Assembly: GCF_027286305.1 (NCBI RefSeq)
Contig: NZ_CP114599.1
Span: 1,984,001-2,048,000, forward strand
Length of the DNA stretch: 64,000 nucleotides
Direction of reading: 5' to 3'
Source: Phenylobacterium sp. NIBR 498073
GTDB lineage: Bacteria > Pseudomonadota > Alphaproteobacteria > Caulobacterales > Caulobacteraceae
The notes below the pieces were generated by a model. The model ran no database searches. It saw nothing but the letters and a program-made list of their open reading frames with translations, and was not told the origin of the DNA. The position numbers and the translations under genes are program-made. Position 1 is the stretch's first letter. The number at the start of each line of letters is the position of its first letter. Shown piece after piece: positions 44,485-52,956 of the stretch.

Positions 44485-47400
44485 GCAGTCTCCAGGACGG
44501 CGGCGCCGCGCTCGACCCCGAACCGGCGATAGAGGATGGGCAGCAGGATCAGGGTGAGCAGGGTCGAGGTCACCAGGCCCCCGACCACGACGATGGCCAG
44601 CGGGCGCTGAATCTCCGAGCCCGGTCCGGTGGCGGTCAGTAGCGGCACGAGGCCCAGGGCGGTGATGCTGGCGGTCATCAGGACCGGCCGCAGGCGCCGG
44701 CGCGCCCCTTCAGTCACGGCGGTGGCGACGTCGCGCCCGCGCTGGACCAGCTCGTTGAAATGCGTGACCAGCACCAGCCCGTTCAGCACCGCGATGCCGA
44801 GCAAGGCGATCAGGCCCACCGATGCCGGCACCGACAAATATTCGCCCGAGATCCACAGGGCCACGACCCCGCCGATCATCGCGAAGGGGATGTTGGCCAG
44901 GATCAGCAGCGATTGCCGTGTCGATTTCAGGCTGATGAACAGCACCAGGAAGATCAGCCCCAGGGCCATCGGCACCACCACCCCAAGGCGGGCGGCCGCG
45001 CGCTTCTGGTTCTCGAACTGGCCGCCCCAGGCGAGGCGGTAGCCGGCCGGCAGCGGCACGTCGCGCGCGACGTTGGCCTGGGCCTCCTTGACGAAGCCGA
45101 CGAGGTCGCGGCCCTGGACATTGGCCTGGATGACGGCGAAGCGCGAGGCGTTCTCGCGGTCGATCTTCACCGGGCCCTCCCGGCGCTCGATGCGCGCCAC
45201 GTCGCCGGCCCGCAGCAGGCCGCCGTCGGGCGTGGCGATCTGGGCCTGCTCGAACAGCGCCGGATCCTCGCGCAGGTCCTGGGGCCCCCTGACCAGGATC
45301 GGCGTGCGCTTGCCCTGTTCGAAGACCACGCCCGCAAGGGCGCCCTCGAGCTGGGCGCGCAACTCCTGCTGCAGGACCTCGGCGGACAGGCCGGCCCGGA
45401 CGGCCGCGGCGCGGTCGACGTCCAGCTGGAGGTAGGTCACGCCGTCGCCCGCGACCGTGTAGACGTCGGACGCGCCGCGCGTCGTCTTCAGGGTCTCCTC
45501 GATGCGGCCGGCCAGGTCGCCGAGCGTCTTCAGGTCAGGGCCGAACACCTTGACCGCCAGGTCGCCCCGGCTGCCGGTGAGCATCTCCGAGACCCGCATC
45601 TCGATCGGCTGGGTGAAGGTGGCCTCCACGCCGGGGAACTGGGCGGCGACCTTGCGGATCTCCTCCGTGAGCCAGGCCTTGTCCTTCCGGCGCCAGTCCT
45701 TGCGGTCCGCCAGCACCAGGAAGCTGTCGGTCTCGTTCAGACCCATGGGATCGAGGCCCAGTTCGTCGGAGCCGACGCGGGCGACGATGCGCTCGACCTC
45801 CGGCACCTGGGCCAGGATCGCGCGCTGCACGGCCAGGTCCTGGCGGGCGCTGGCGTCGAGGTTGATCGAGGGCAGCTTGGCCAGCTGCATGAGGATCGCG
45901 CCCTCGTCCAGGGTCGGCATGAAGCTCTTGCCGATCAGGACGTAGGCGACCGCCGCCAGGACCATGCCGCCGCCGGCCGCCGCGTACACGGGCTTGGGCC
46001 TGGCCAGGGCGCGGGCCAGCTGGCGTTCATAGAACGGGCCAATCCTGCGCATGATCCAGGATTCGCGGTGCGCGTGGGCCTTCAGCAGCAGCGAGGCCAG
46101 GACCGGTATCACCGTGAACGACAGCAGGAGCGACGAGCCCAGGGCGAAGACGATGGTCAGGGCGACGGGCGCGAACAGCTTGCCCTCCAACCCCTGCAGG
46201 CTCAGCAAGGGCAGGAAGACCAGGCAGATGATCAGCACGCCCGAACCGACCGGCGCGGCCACCTCGGCCACGGCCTCGTAGATCACGTGCAGGCGCCGCG
46301 AGCCGGTGATGCTCGGATTGTCGAGCCGCTCGACGGTGTTCTCGACCACGACGACCGCCGCATCGACCAGCATGCCGATGGCGATGGCCAGGCCGCCCAG
46401 GCTCATCAGGTTCGCCGAGAGCCCGAACGCGCGCATCAGCAGAAAGGTCGTCAGCGCCGCCAGCGGCAGGGTGACCGCCACCACCGCGGCGGCCCGCAGG
46501 TCCCCAAGGAACAGCAGCAGCAGGATGACGACCAGCACCGTGGCCTCGACCAGCGCCTTGTTGACGGTGCCGGTGGCGCGCTCGATCAGGTCCGAGCGGT
46601 TGTAGAACGGGCTGACCTTCACGCCCTTGGGCAGCGAGGGCTCGATCTCCTTCAGGCGCGCCTCGACCGATCTCACGACCGCCTTGGCGTCGGCGCCGCG
46701 CAGGGCGATGACGATGGCCTCGGCGGCCTCGGCCTCGCCGTTCTGGGTGACCGCGCCATAGCGGGTGAGGGCGCCTTCCTGAACCTCGGCCAGGTCGCCG
46801 AGCCGGGCGGTTCCACCGCCGGGCAGCGGCACGACCGTGTCGCGCAGGTCGTCCAGGCTGGTGATCGCCCCGGCGACACGCACCACCAGAGCCTCCTCGC
46901 CCTCGCTCAGACGTCCGGAGCCGTCGTTGCGGTTGGAGGCGGGGATGGCGTCGATGAGCGCCTGGGAGGTCAGGCCCGAGGCGGCGAGGGCGGCGGGGTC
47001 GGGCGAGACCTCCAACGTCCTGGCCCGTCCGCCCAGGACATTCACGTCGGCGACGCCAGGAAGGCCGCGCAGGGCAGGACGGATGGTCCAGTCCAGCAGG
47101 GTGCGCTTCTGCTCGAGCGTCAGGCCCTCCCCCTCGATGGTGAACATATAGACGTCGGACAAGGGCGTGGAGATCGGCGAGAGGCCGCCGCTGACGCCCG
47201 CGGGCAGGGCGCCCAGAGCGTTGGAGAGGCGCTCTGCAGTTTGCTGGCGGGCCCAGTAGACGTCAGTCCCAGGCGCGAAATCGATGGTCAGGTCGGCGAT
47301 CGCGTACTTGGCGGTCGAGCGCAGCATGGCCTGCCTGGGGATGCCCAGAAGCTCCATCTCCAACGGGGCGATGACCTGGCTCTCGACCTCCTCGGGCGTC

Positions 47401-47564
47401 ATGCCGGGGGCCTTGAGGATGATCTTCACCTGGGTCGGCGAGATGTCGGGGAAGGCGTCGACGGGCAGATTCAGGAACGCGTTGATCCCGAGACCGATCA
47501 GGGCGAGCGCCAGCACCGCGGCCAGCAGCCGCTGCGACAGGGCGAAGGCGATGAGCTTGCGCAT
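44481..47564 (-). CDS. HME-RND efflux pump inner-membrane transporter (CzcA/CusA family)
   Basis: The 1027-residue proton-driven transporter exports metal cations across both membranes. The N-terminus is MRKLIAFALSQRLLAAVLAL, followed by VDAFPDISPTQVKI and LEMELLGIP, typical of heavy-metal RND pumps. GLAIAIGMLVDAAVVVVENT is the proton-relay TM4, and YFLAT-like repeats flank a second half beginning near ARPKPVYAAAG. The periplasmic domain contains LNETDSFLVLADRKDWRRK. The start ATG 47564 aligns with the family; longer upstream reading is the adaptor gene in another frame. Copper is suggested by the neighbours but not proved. Confidence 0.95.
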   Translation of the reverse strand: MRKLIAFALSQRLLAAVLALALIGLGINAFLNLPVDAFPDISPTQVKIILKAPGMTPEEVESQVIAPLEMELLGIPRQAMLRSTAKYAIADLTIDFAPGTDVYWARQQTAERLSNALGALPAGVSGGLSPISTPLSDVYMFTIEGEGLTLEQKRTLLDWTIRPALRGLPGVADVNVLGGRARTLEVSPDPAALAASGLTSQALIDAIPASNRNDGSGRLSEGEEALVVRVAGAITSLDDLRDTVVPLPGGGTARLGDLAEVQEGALTRYGAVTQNGEAEAAEAIVIALRGADAKAVVRSVEARLKEIEPSLPKGVKVSPFYNRSDLIERATGTVNKALVEATVLVVILLLLFLGDLRAAAVVAVTLPLAALTTFLLMRAFGLSANLMSLGGLAIAIGMLVDAAVVVVENTVERLDNPSITGSRRLHVIYEAVAEVAAPVGSGVLIICLVFLPLLSLQGLEGKLFAPVALTIVFALGSSLLLSFTVIPVLASLLLKAHAHRESWIMRRIGPFYERQLARALARPKPVYAAAGGGMVLAAVAYVLIGKSFMPTLDEGAILMQLAKLPSINLDASARQDLAVQRAILAQVPEVERIVARVGSDELGLDPMGLNETDSFLVLADRKDWRRKDKAWLTEEIRKVAAQFPGVEATFTQPIEMRVSEMLTGSRGDLAVKVFGPDLKTLGDLAGRIEETLKTTRGASDVYTVAGDGVTYLQLDVDRAAAVRAGLSAEVLQQELRAQLEGALAGVVFEQGKRTPILVRGPQDLREDPALFEQAQIATPDGGLLRAGDVARIERREGPVKIDRENASRFAVIQANVQGRDLVGFVKEAQANVARDVPLPAGYRLAWGGQFENQKRAAARLGVVVPMALGLIFLVLFISLKSTRQSLLILANIPFAMIGGVVALWISGEYLSVPASVGLIALLGIAVLNGLVLVTHFNELVQRGRDVATAVTEGARRRLRPVLMTASITALGLVPLLTATGPGSEIQRPLAIVVVGGLVTSTLLTLILLPILYRRFGVERGAAVLETA

Positions 47565-47566
47565 GC

Positions 47567-48610
47567 CTATCGCCCCAGGGCCGACTTCAGTTGCGCAGCG
47601 CCCGATGCGGCGACCCGCGCGCCGGTCGGGAGGCCGCTCACGACGGCCTCGGTCCCCGCAACGCCGACCACGGCGACGGCGCGCGCCTCGTAGCCCGCGC
47701 CGGTCTTGACGAAGACTCGCGCGCCGGCGGCGTCCTGGACCAGCGCCCCGCGCGGAACGGCCTGGGCGCCCGCGGGCGCCGGGGCGAGCAAGGTGACGGT
47801 GACGGTCTGGCCGAGCGCCAGGGCCGCGCCCCTGTCCAGTTCGGCCCGCAGCGGCAGCGAGCGGGTCTTGGGATCGATGCTCGCACCGACGGCGACCACC
47901 CGGCCGGCCGTATCGCCGACCCGCACGGGATAGCCGATCTTCAGCTTCTGGGCGATGGCGGGCGAAACCCGCGCCTCGATCCACAGCCTGTCGGCGCGGT
48001 CGAGGGTGACGGCCGGGGCCATGGCCTCCAGCCCGCCGCCCGGTTGGGCGTTCAGGGCGGCCACGCGCCCGGCGCTCGGCGCGCGCAGCACGTATTCGCC
48101 CGACGCGCCGCCGGCGCCCGACAACAGGCGGCGGCGCTCGTTGACCATGGCCCGGGCCTGGGCGGCGCGGGCCTGGGCTTCCTCAGCGCGGGCGCCGGCG
48201 ATGACGCCCTCGTTGGCCAACTGCCGGGTGCGGCGGGCGGCGGCCTCGGCCACGCGCAGCTCGGCCTGGTTCTGGATGAGCTCGGAGGACACGGCCAGCG
48301 CGTCGCGGCTGAACAAGGTCACCAGCGGCGCGCCGGCCGTCACCGCCTGGCCCTCCAGGACGTGGACGCGCAGCACTGTTCCGGCGAATGGCGCGGCGAC
48401 CACCCGGCGGTCGTTCAGCGGCGGGGTGACCGTGGCCGGGACGGCGGCCAGCGGCGCGCCCGAGGCGGGCCTGGCCGTGGCCAGCACGACGCCCATCGCC
48501 TTCTCCTGAGCCGCGCTCAGGGTCAAGGGCCCAGCGGCTAACGTTGGCGTTGGCGTTGTCGAGACGGCCATGGCGAGGGCGGCGGCGAGGCTTGAGCGGA
48601 CGGCGGGCAT
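47567..48610 (-). CDS. RND efflux periplasmic adaptor subunit (CzcB/CusB-like)
   Basis: The 347-residue membrane-fusion protein has a signal peptide ending PTLAAG. The lipoyl-like half-motif VVAAPFAGTVLRVHVLEGQA is followed by an alpha hairpin (ELIQNQAELRVAEAAARRTR) and the second lipoyl half (YVLRAPSAGRVAALNAQPGG). The beta-barrel and membrane-proximal domains follow. It bridges pump and TolC duct. Its start lies 110 bases from the divergent response-regulator gene, across the palindromic region. Confidence 0.93.
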   Translation of the reverse strand: MPAVRSSLAAALAMAVSTTPTPTLAAGPLTLSAAQEKAMGVVLATARPASGAPLAAVPATVTPPLNDRRVVAAPFAGTVLRVHVLEGQAVTAGAPLVTLFSRDALAVSSELIQNQAELRVAEAAARRTRQLANEGVIAGARAEEAQARAAQARAMVNERRRLLSGAGGASGEYVLRAPSAGRVAALNAQPGGGLEAMAPAVTLDRADRLWIEARVSPAIAQKLKIGYPVRVGDTAGRVVAVGASIDPKTRSLPLRAELDRGAALALGQTVTVTLLAPAPAGAQAVPRGALVQDAAGARVFVKTGAGYEARAVAVVGVAGTEAVVSGLPTGARVAASGAAQLKSALGR

Positions 48611-48652
48611 GGACTCCTCGGGGCTTGAGCCGTCCCCCGATGCGCCGCCAGG

Positions 48653-48714
48653 CTGAAGTCATCCTGAAGCGAAGCTGAAACGGACCTGACAAGACGCAGT
48701 CAGGTTCGCTTCAG
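48653..48714. promoter_or_regulatory. Nested operator between efflux operon and two-component genes
   Basis: CTGAA occurs at 48653, 48664 and 48675, exactly 11 bp apart, as expected for OmpR-family direct repeats on one DNA face. CTGAAGCGAA (48664-48673) and TTCGCTTCAG (48705-48714) form perfect 10-bp inverted arms. CCTGAC (48685-48690) and GTCAGG (48699-48704) nest inside. The region is the only non-coding space between the divergent operons, so it should hold both promoters and the regulator sites. Confidence 0.75.
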
Positions 48715-48720
48715 CCGTCG

Positions 48721-49413
48721 GTGCTAGAAGAGGAAGCCAGTCCAGGGAGACCGCCGCCCATTCGCGTCCTGCTCGTCGAAGACGATCCCGAAATCGCCCG
48801 CCGCCTTGGCGCGGCGCTGACCAATGCTGGCTTCGTCGTGGAGAACGCCGCCGACGGTGAGACCGGGCTGCTGCTGGGCCAGACCAACGACTTCGACGCG
48901 GTGGTCCTCGACCTCGGCCTGCCACGCCTGCCGGGCCTGGAGGTGCTCAAGCAGTGGCGGCGCGAAGGCCGCGACGTCCCCGTGCTGGTGCTGACCGCGC
49001 GCGATGCCTGGACCGATCGCGTCGAAGGCCTGAACGCCGGCGCCGACGACTACTTGGGCAAGCCGTTCCAGAACGCAGAGGTGGTGGCGCGGCTGCGCGC
49101 CCTGACCCGGCGCTCGGCCGGCCGCTCATCGCCCGTCATGCGGCGTGGCGACATCGTGCTCGATCCTGTCGCCGGCACGGTCCAGCGCGGCGAGGAAACC
49201 ATTGAGCTGACGGCGCGCGAGCTGAAGGTGTTGGTCTATCTGATGCATCGGGCCGGCCGCGTCGTGTCGCAGGGCGAGCTGATCGATCATGTCTACAGCC
49301 TGGACGAGACGCGGGAGTCCAACACGATCGAGGTCTATGTGGCGCGGCTGCGTAAGAAGCTGGGCAAGGACGCGATCCGGACCATCCGCGGGCTGGGCTA
49401 CAAGTTCATCTGA
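48721..49413 (+). CDS. OmpR family response regulator
   Basis: The 230-residue regulator has a receiver domain with the acidic pair in VLLVEDDPE, the phosphorylated Asp in VVLDLGLPRLPG (about residue 64) and the Lys in DDYLGKPF. The winged-helix output (LTARELKVLVYLMHRAGRVV, then SNTIEVYVARLRKKLG and TIRGLGYKF) binds DNA. GTG 48721 is the start. Its stop overlaps the kinase start by one base (TGATG). It is the likely activator of the divergent metal efflux operon. Confidence 0.95.
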   Translation: MLEEEASPGRPPPIRVLLVEDDPEIARRLGAALTNAGFVVENAADGETGLLLGQTNDFDAVVLDLGLPRLPGLEVLKQWRREGRDVPVLVLTARDAWTDRVEGLNAGADDYLGKPFQNAEVVARLRALTRRSAGRSSPVMRRGDIVLDPVAGTVQRGEETIELTARELKVLVYLMHRAGRVVSQGELIDHVYSLDETRESNTIEVYVARLRKKLGKDAIRTIRGLGYKFI

Positions 49414-50768
49414 TGCGCCATCTCTGGACCAGCTTCCGCACCCGCCTGCTCGTCGGGGCCGCCATCTGGATCATCGCCGGCATGGCCCTCAGCGGCTTCC
49501 TGCTGTCGGAACTTTTCAAGGCGCACGTGACGCAGCAGTTCGACGACGAGCTGCACGGCCACGCCGCCGAGCTGGCCGTCCTGGTGGGCGTCGCGCCCGA
49601 CGGCAAGCTGTTCCTGCATCGGCGGCTTAGCGATCCGCGCTTCCTGCCCGCGGACTCGGGGTTTTACTGGCGGGTCGAGGCCGAGACCGGGGCTTCGATC
49701 GGCTCGCCGTCGCTGGCTGGCCGGCCTCTGCCCTTGCCAGGCCCCTTTCCGACCGCCGGCGCCGAGCGGCACGTCTTTGTCACCGGGCCCTCCGGCCAGC
49801 TGCGCCTGGTCGAGCGGGCGGTCGCAGCGCCGGGCGCGCCGCAGCTGCGTATCGGCATCGGGGTCGACCAGCGCCTGCTGGACGAGGTGCTGGCCCACTT
49901 CAACAGGACGCTGTTTCTCTCGCTCGCCATCGTGGCCTTGGGCCTGATCGCCGCGGCGATCCTGCAGGTGTGGTTCGGGCTGCGTCCGCTGAGCGGAATG
50001 CGGCAGGCGCTGTCGGAGGTCCGAATGGGCAGGGCCAGCCGCCTGCCCGAGGATCTTCCCAGCGAGGTCCGTCCCCTGGCGGTCGATCTCAACGCCCTGC
50101 TGGAGGGCAATCTCGAGATGCTGCGGCGCGCCCGCACCCAGGCGGGCAATCTCGCCCACGCCCTGAAGACGCCCCTGGCCATCCTGCTGGACGAGGCTGA
50201 GCGTCTGCGTCGGGCCGGACAGGACGAGGCGGCCGAGGTGATCGAGGCGCAGTGTGAGCGCATGCGCCGGCAGATCGACTACCAGATCGCCCGGGCCCGC
50301 GCCGCCGCGCTCAAGCGCGCCCCGGGCGTCGCGGCCGAGGTCAAGGGGACGCTGGAGCCGATCATCGCCGCAATGCGTCGCCTGCATGGCCGTCGCGGCG
50401 TCACCTATGCGGTCGCCTACGAAGCCGACGCGACGGTCGCGGTCGATGCGCAGGACCTGGCTGAGATTCTCGGAAACGTGCTCGATAACGCCGGAAAGTG
50501 GGCGAACGCTCGCGCCGAGGTCTCGGTGCGGCGCAGGGGCGAGATCGTGGAGATAGTCGTCGACGACGATGGCCCTGGACTGCCGCCCGAGAGCTACGAG
50601 CATGTCTTCGGTGTGGGAGAGCGGCTTGATGAACGCACGCCGGGCCATGGCCTGGGCCTCTCGATCGTCAGGGATCTGGTCGGCCTCTACGAGGGCCAAG
50701 TCACCCTTGATGCTTCGCCGCAAGGAGGGCTTCGACTGATCCTGGCCTTCCCGATGGTTCACGCCTAG
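49413..50768 (+). CDS. Membrane sensor histidine kinase
   Basis: The 451-residue kinase has two membrane helices (LLVGAAIWIIAGMALSGFLL near the start and LFLSLAIVALGLIAAAILQV near 170) flanking a periplasmic sensor. A HAMP-like linker is followed by the H-box NLAHALKTPLAILLDEAERL (PhoQ-like dimerisation type). ATP-binding boxes are EILGNVLDNAGKWA, VDDDGPGLP and GHGLGLSIVRDL. No metal-binding motif is obvious in the sensor. It pairs with the overlapping response regulator. Confidence 0.95.
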   Translation: MRHLWTSFRTRLLVGAAIWIIAGMALSGFLLSELFKAHVTQQFDDELHGHAAELAVLVGVAPDGKLFLHRRLSDPRFLPADSGFYWRVEAETGASIGSPSLAGRPLPLPGPFPTAGAERHVFVTGPSGQLRLVERAVAAPGAPQLRIGIGVDQRLLDEVLAHFNRTLFLSLAIVALGLIAAAILQVWFGLRPLSGMRQALSEVRMGRASRLPEDLPSEVRPLAVDLNALLEGNLEMLRRARTQAGNLAHALKTPLAILLDEAERLRRAGQDEAAEVIEAQCERMRRQIDYQIARARAAALKRAPGVAAEVKGTLEPIIAAMRRLHGRRGVTYAVAYEADATVAVDAQDLAEILGNVLDNAGKWANARAEVSVRRRGEIVEIVVDDDGPGLPPESYEHVFGVGERLDERTPGHGLGLSIVRDLVGLYEGQVTLDASPQGGLRLILAFPMVHA

Positions 50769-50844
50769 CGCCGCCACCTTCGCACCCTCGGGGTCCGGGC
50801 TGCGCGGAGAGGCGGCAGTTCAGCGAGCGTCGGGGGAGGCGCCG

Positions 50845-51075
50845 CTAGCCAGCTGCCTGAACGATCGGATGGTTGGGCGCGTCACTGCGTTTACGCAGCA
50901 GGACCAGCGCGGCGGCGGCCACCAGCGCCGCGCCGGCCAGGCTCGTCACATATGCGGCGCCGACGAAGAAGGGCAGCCATGGAAGGTCGACGGCCGCGAA
51001 GTTGCGGACCAGCAGAAGGACAACGCTGCCCAGATAGCCGGAGGCGTCCGCGACGTAGATCAGGAAACCCGCACA
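50845..51075 (-). pseudogene. C-terminal remnant of a DUF5690-like membrane protein
   Basis: Only the end of a polytopic protein remains: AGFLIYVADASGYLGSVVLL, LVRNFAAVDLPWLPFFVGAA and a final helix with RKRSDAPNHP. The pattern resembles the last helices of DUF5690/MFS-like proteins. The rest has been replaced at about 51075 by the 3' end of a terminase gene, so this is a recombination junction. Confidence 0.5.
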
Positions 51076-51082
51076 GCGGTGA

Positions 51083-52531
51083 TCACCGCCGCACCACCTC
51101 TCGGCGCTCGACCACCTGTCTTCGCTCAGGCGTCCGTCGCACCAGCGGCCCACTACGGGCGTTGCGACCAGTGAGATAGTCGAGCGCCTGGCTGGTCGCA
51201 TCGACCTGGTCGTCGTGTTTGCCAGCAGGGAAGGCGAGCAGCTCCCTCACATACTCCCCCAGCCAGGGCGCTTCATGCGGCAGATGCACCTGTCCGGCTT
51301 CGAAGCGTGCGGACTGCGCCTCCAGCCGCACGCGCTTCTCGTGATAGGGTCGGATCAGGATCGGGCGCAGGAGACCGGCCCGCCGCAAGTCCTGCCCCAG
51401 CGCCCGCCCAAGCTCAGTGTCTTCGATGATCGTTGTGTCGGCCTCCCAGCGCATGGCGACATCGACAATGGTTCGGCGCAGATCCGGCGCCTCCAACCGG
51501 TCGCGCACGACATCGAGCAGATAGTAGTCGAGCCCCTTGGCGCCCCACACCTGACCGACCGACCAGTCCGAGGTCTCGTTCAAGGTCGAGGCCGTATCCC
51601 AGGAGACGATGAGCCGGTCGAAGGTCTCGGGCGGGGCGTCGCAGTACCTCAGCCACTCGCGCCGAATGACGTTGCCGCCAGCCGGCGCCGGCTGCTGCTG
51701 GTACTGGGCCTGGAAGAGCAGACTGCCCTGGGCGCGGCGAAGTTCGTTCAGCACGTCGATCGGCTCGCGTTCGGGCATGAGCAGATCGCCAGCGCGCCGA
51801 CGATGCATGTCGCCGCGACGACCACTCAACGGGTGGACAGTGTCCTCGGTGGCGATGGCGGGGAAGGAGACCACCTCCCAGTCACCGCGCTCCAGCACGT
51901 GGCCGACGAGATCGTCTTCGTGCAGCCTCTGCATGATGATCACCACCGCCCCGCGGGTCTTGTCATTGAGACGGGTGATCAGGGTGTTGTCGAAGAAGTC
52001 ATTGACCCGCCGGCGCGACGCCTCCGAGAGGGCGTCCAAGCCCTTCAGAGGGTCATCGACAATGATGACGTCCGCCCCGCGGCCGAGGATTGCGCCGCCC
52101 ACGCCCGAGGCGAAGCAGGAGCCGAAGCGCGAGGTTCGAAGCTCCAGATCCCGGAGCCGGGCCATCTGGGTGTCGGGGAACAGCGACTGATACCAGTCGC
52201 TCTCGGCGATTGCCCGACGCTTGATGCTGAAATCCCGCGCCAGGTCCTCGGTGTGCGAGACGCAGATCATCTTCAGGGTCGGATCATGCCCCCAGAGGAA
52301 CATCGGCCAGGCGATGGTCGCCAGGACCGATTTTCCCGACCTAGGCGGGACATTAATGATCAGCCGGCGGCATTCGCCGCGCATGACGCGGGCGAGCTGC
52401 CAGGCGATCGCCTCGTAATGCCAGCCCATGACGAACTGGGTTCCGGGATCGATGTCGCGGAACACGCGCTGTACGAAGGCCAGCAGATCCTGACGTAGAA
52501 CGGCTTCGAGAAGCCTTGTCCGATCAGACAC
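51083..52531 (-). CDS. Phage terminase large subunit
   Basis: The 482-residue packaging motor has an ATPase domain with Walker A in INVPPRSGKSVLATIAWP (about residues 60-77), Walker B in VIIVDDPLKG and a coupling motif in VVIIMQRLHEDDL. The C-terminal RNase H-like nuclease includes IVSWDTAST, TTIIEDTELGRAL and GKHDDQVDATSQALDYL. It would cut and pump phage DNA. No portal, head or tail genes are near. Its start overlaps the DUF5681 gene by eight bases. Confidence 0.93.
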   Translation of the reverse strand: MSDRTRLLEAVLRQDLLAFVQRVFRDIDPGTQFVMGWHYEAIAWQLARVMRGECRRLIINVPPRSGKSVLATIAWPMFLWGHDPTLKMICVSHTEDLARDFSIKRRAIAESDWYQSLFPDTQMARLRDLELRTSRFGSCFASGVGGAILGRGADVIIVDDPLKGLDALSEASRRRVNDFFDNTLITRLNDKTRGAVVIIMQRLHEDDLVGHVLERGDWEVVSFPAIATEDTVHPLSGRRGDMHRRRAGDLLMPEREPIDVLNELRRAQGSLLFQAQYQQQPAPAGGNVIRREWLRYCDAPPETFDRLIVSWDTASTLNETSDWSVGQVWGAKGLDYYLLDVVRDRLEAPDLRRTIVDVAMRWEADTTIIEDTELGRALGQDLRRAGLLRPILIRPYHEKRVRLEAQSARFEAGQVHLPHEAPWLGEYVRELLAFPAGKHDDQVDATSQALDYLTGRNARSGPLVRRTPERRQVVERREVVRR

Positions 52532-52946
52532 GGGCGCCTCCGCGGCCGAGCCGTCGCAGCGCTTCGGCGAGGAGTGCGGCGTCCTCGTCCGTCATGCCCT
52601 CGCCGACGGCTTCCGCCTTCGGCTCCAGGGCCGACAGCATGTCGACAATCATCGGAAAGGTCCTGATCGCGATCTTTGGATCGTTGACGGCGGCACCTAT
52701 CATGCGGCGAAGGACCGCTTCCATGACCGTGAGTTCCCGGTCGCCCGCCGAGATTGAGCTTTTCAGGACCTCGACGAGGATCTGGTGGAGCTCGTCCTTC
52801 AGCGACGGTGACTTCTTCGCCCGCCGTCCCGCGGGGTTAGGGGATGGGCCGCCCTTCTTCCACTGGTGCTCCTTGCCGATGTTCTTGTAGCCGGGCTTGC
52901 CGTCACCGGGCTGACGCCCGGCCGGCTGATTGCGGTGTTTTCCCAT
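52524..52946 (-). CDS. DUF5681 domain-containing protein
   Basis: The 140-residue protein has the DUF5681 signature GYKNIGKEHQWKKGGPSPNP followed by AGRRAKKSPSLKDELHQIL. It is helical and basic at the N-terminus. DUF5681 proteins are usually next to phage terminases and may serve as small-terminase-like DNA-binding partners. The order here supports that. ATG 52946 is chosen as the start. Confidence 0.88.
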   Translation of the reverse strand: MGKHRNQPAGRQPGDGKPGYKNIGKEHQWKKGGPSPNPAGRRAKKSPSLKDELHQILVEVLKSSISAGDRELTVMEAVLRRMIGAAVNDPKIAIRTFPMIVDMLSALEPKAEAVGEGMTDEDAALLAEALRRLGRGGARV

Positions 52947-52956
52947 GCCGGCGGCC

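Noticed and set aside
44760..47693. Plus-strand open frame of 977 codons over the RND pump gene
   Set aside because: His/Gln/Arg/Gly-rich antisense shadow; the minus strand encodes an unmistakable HME-RND transporter.
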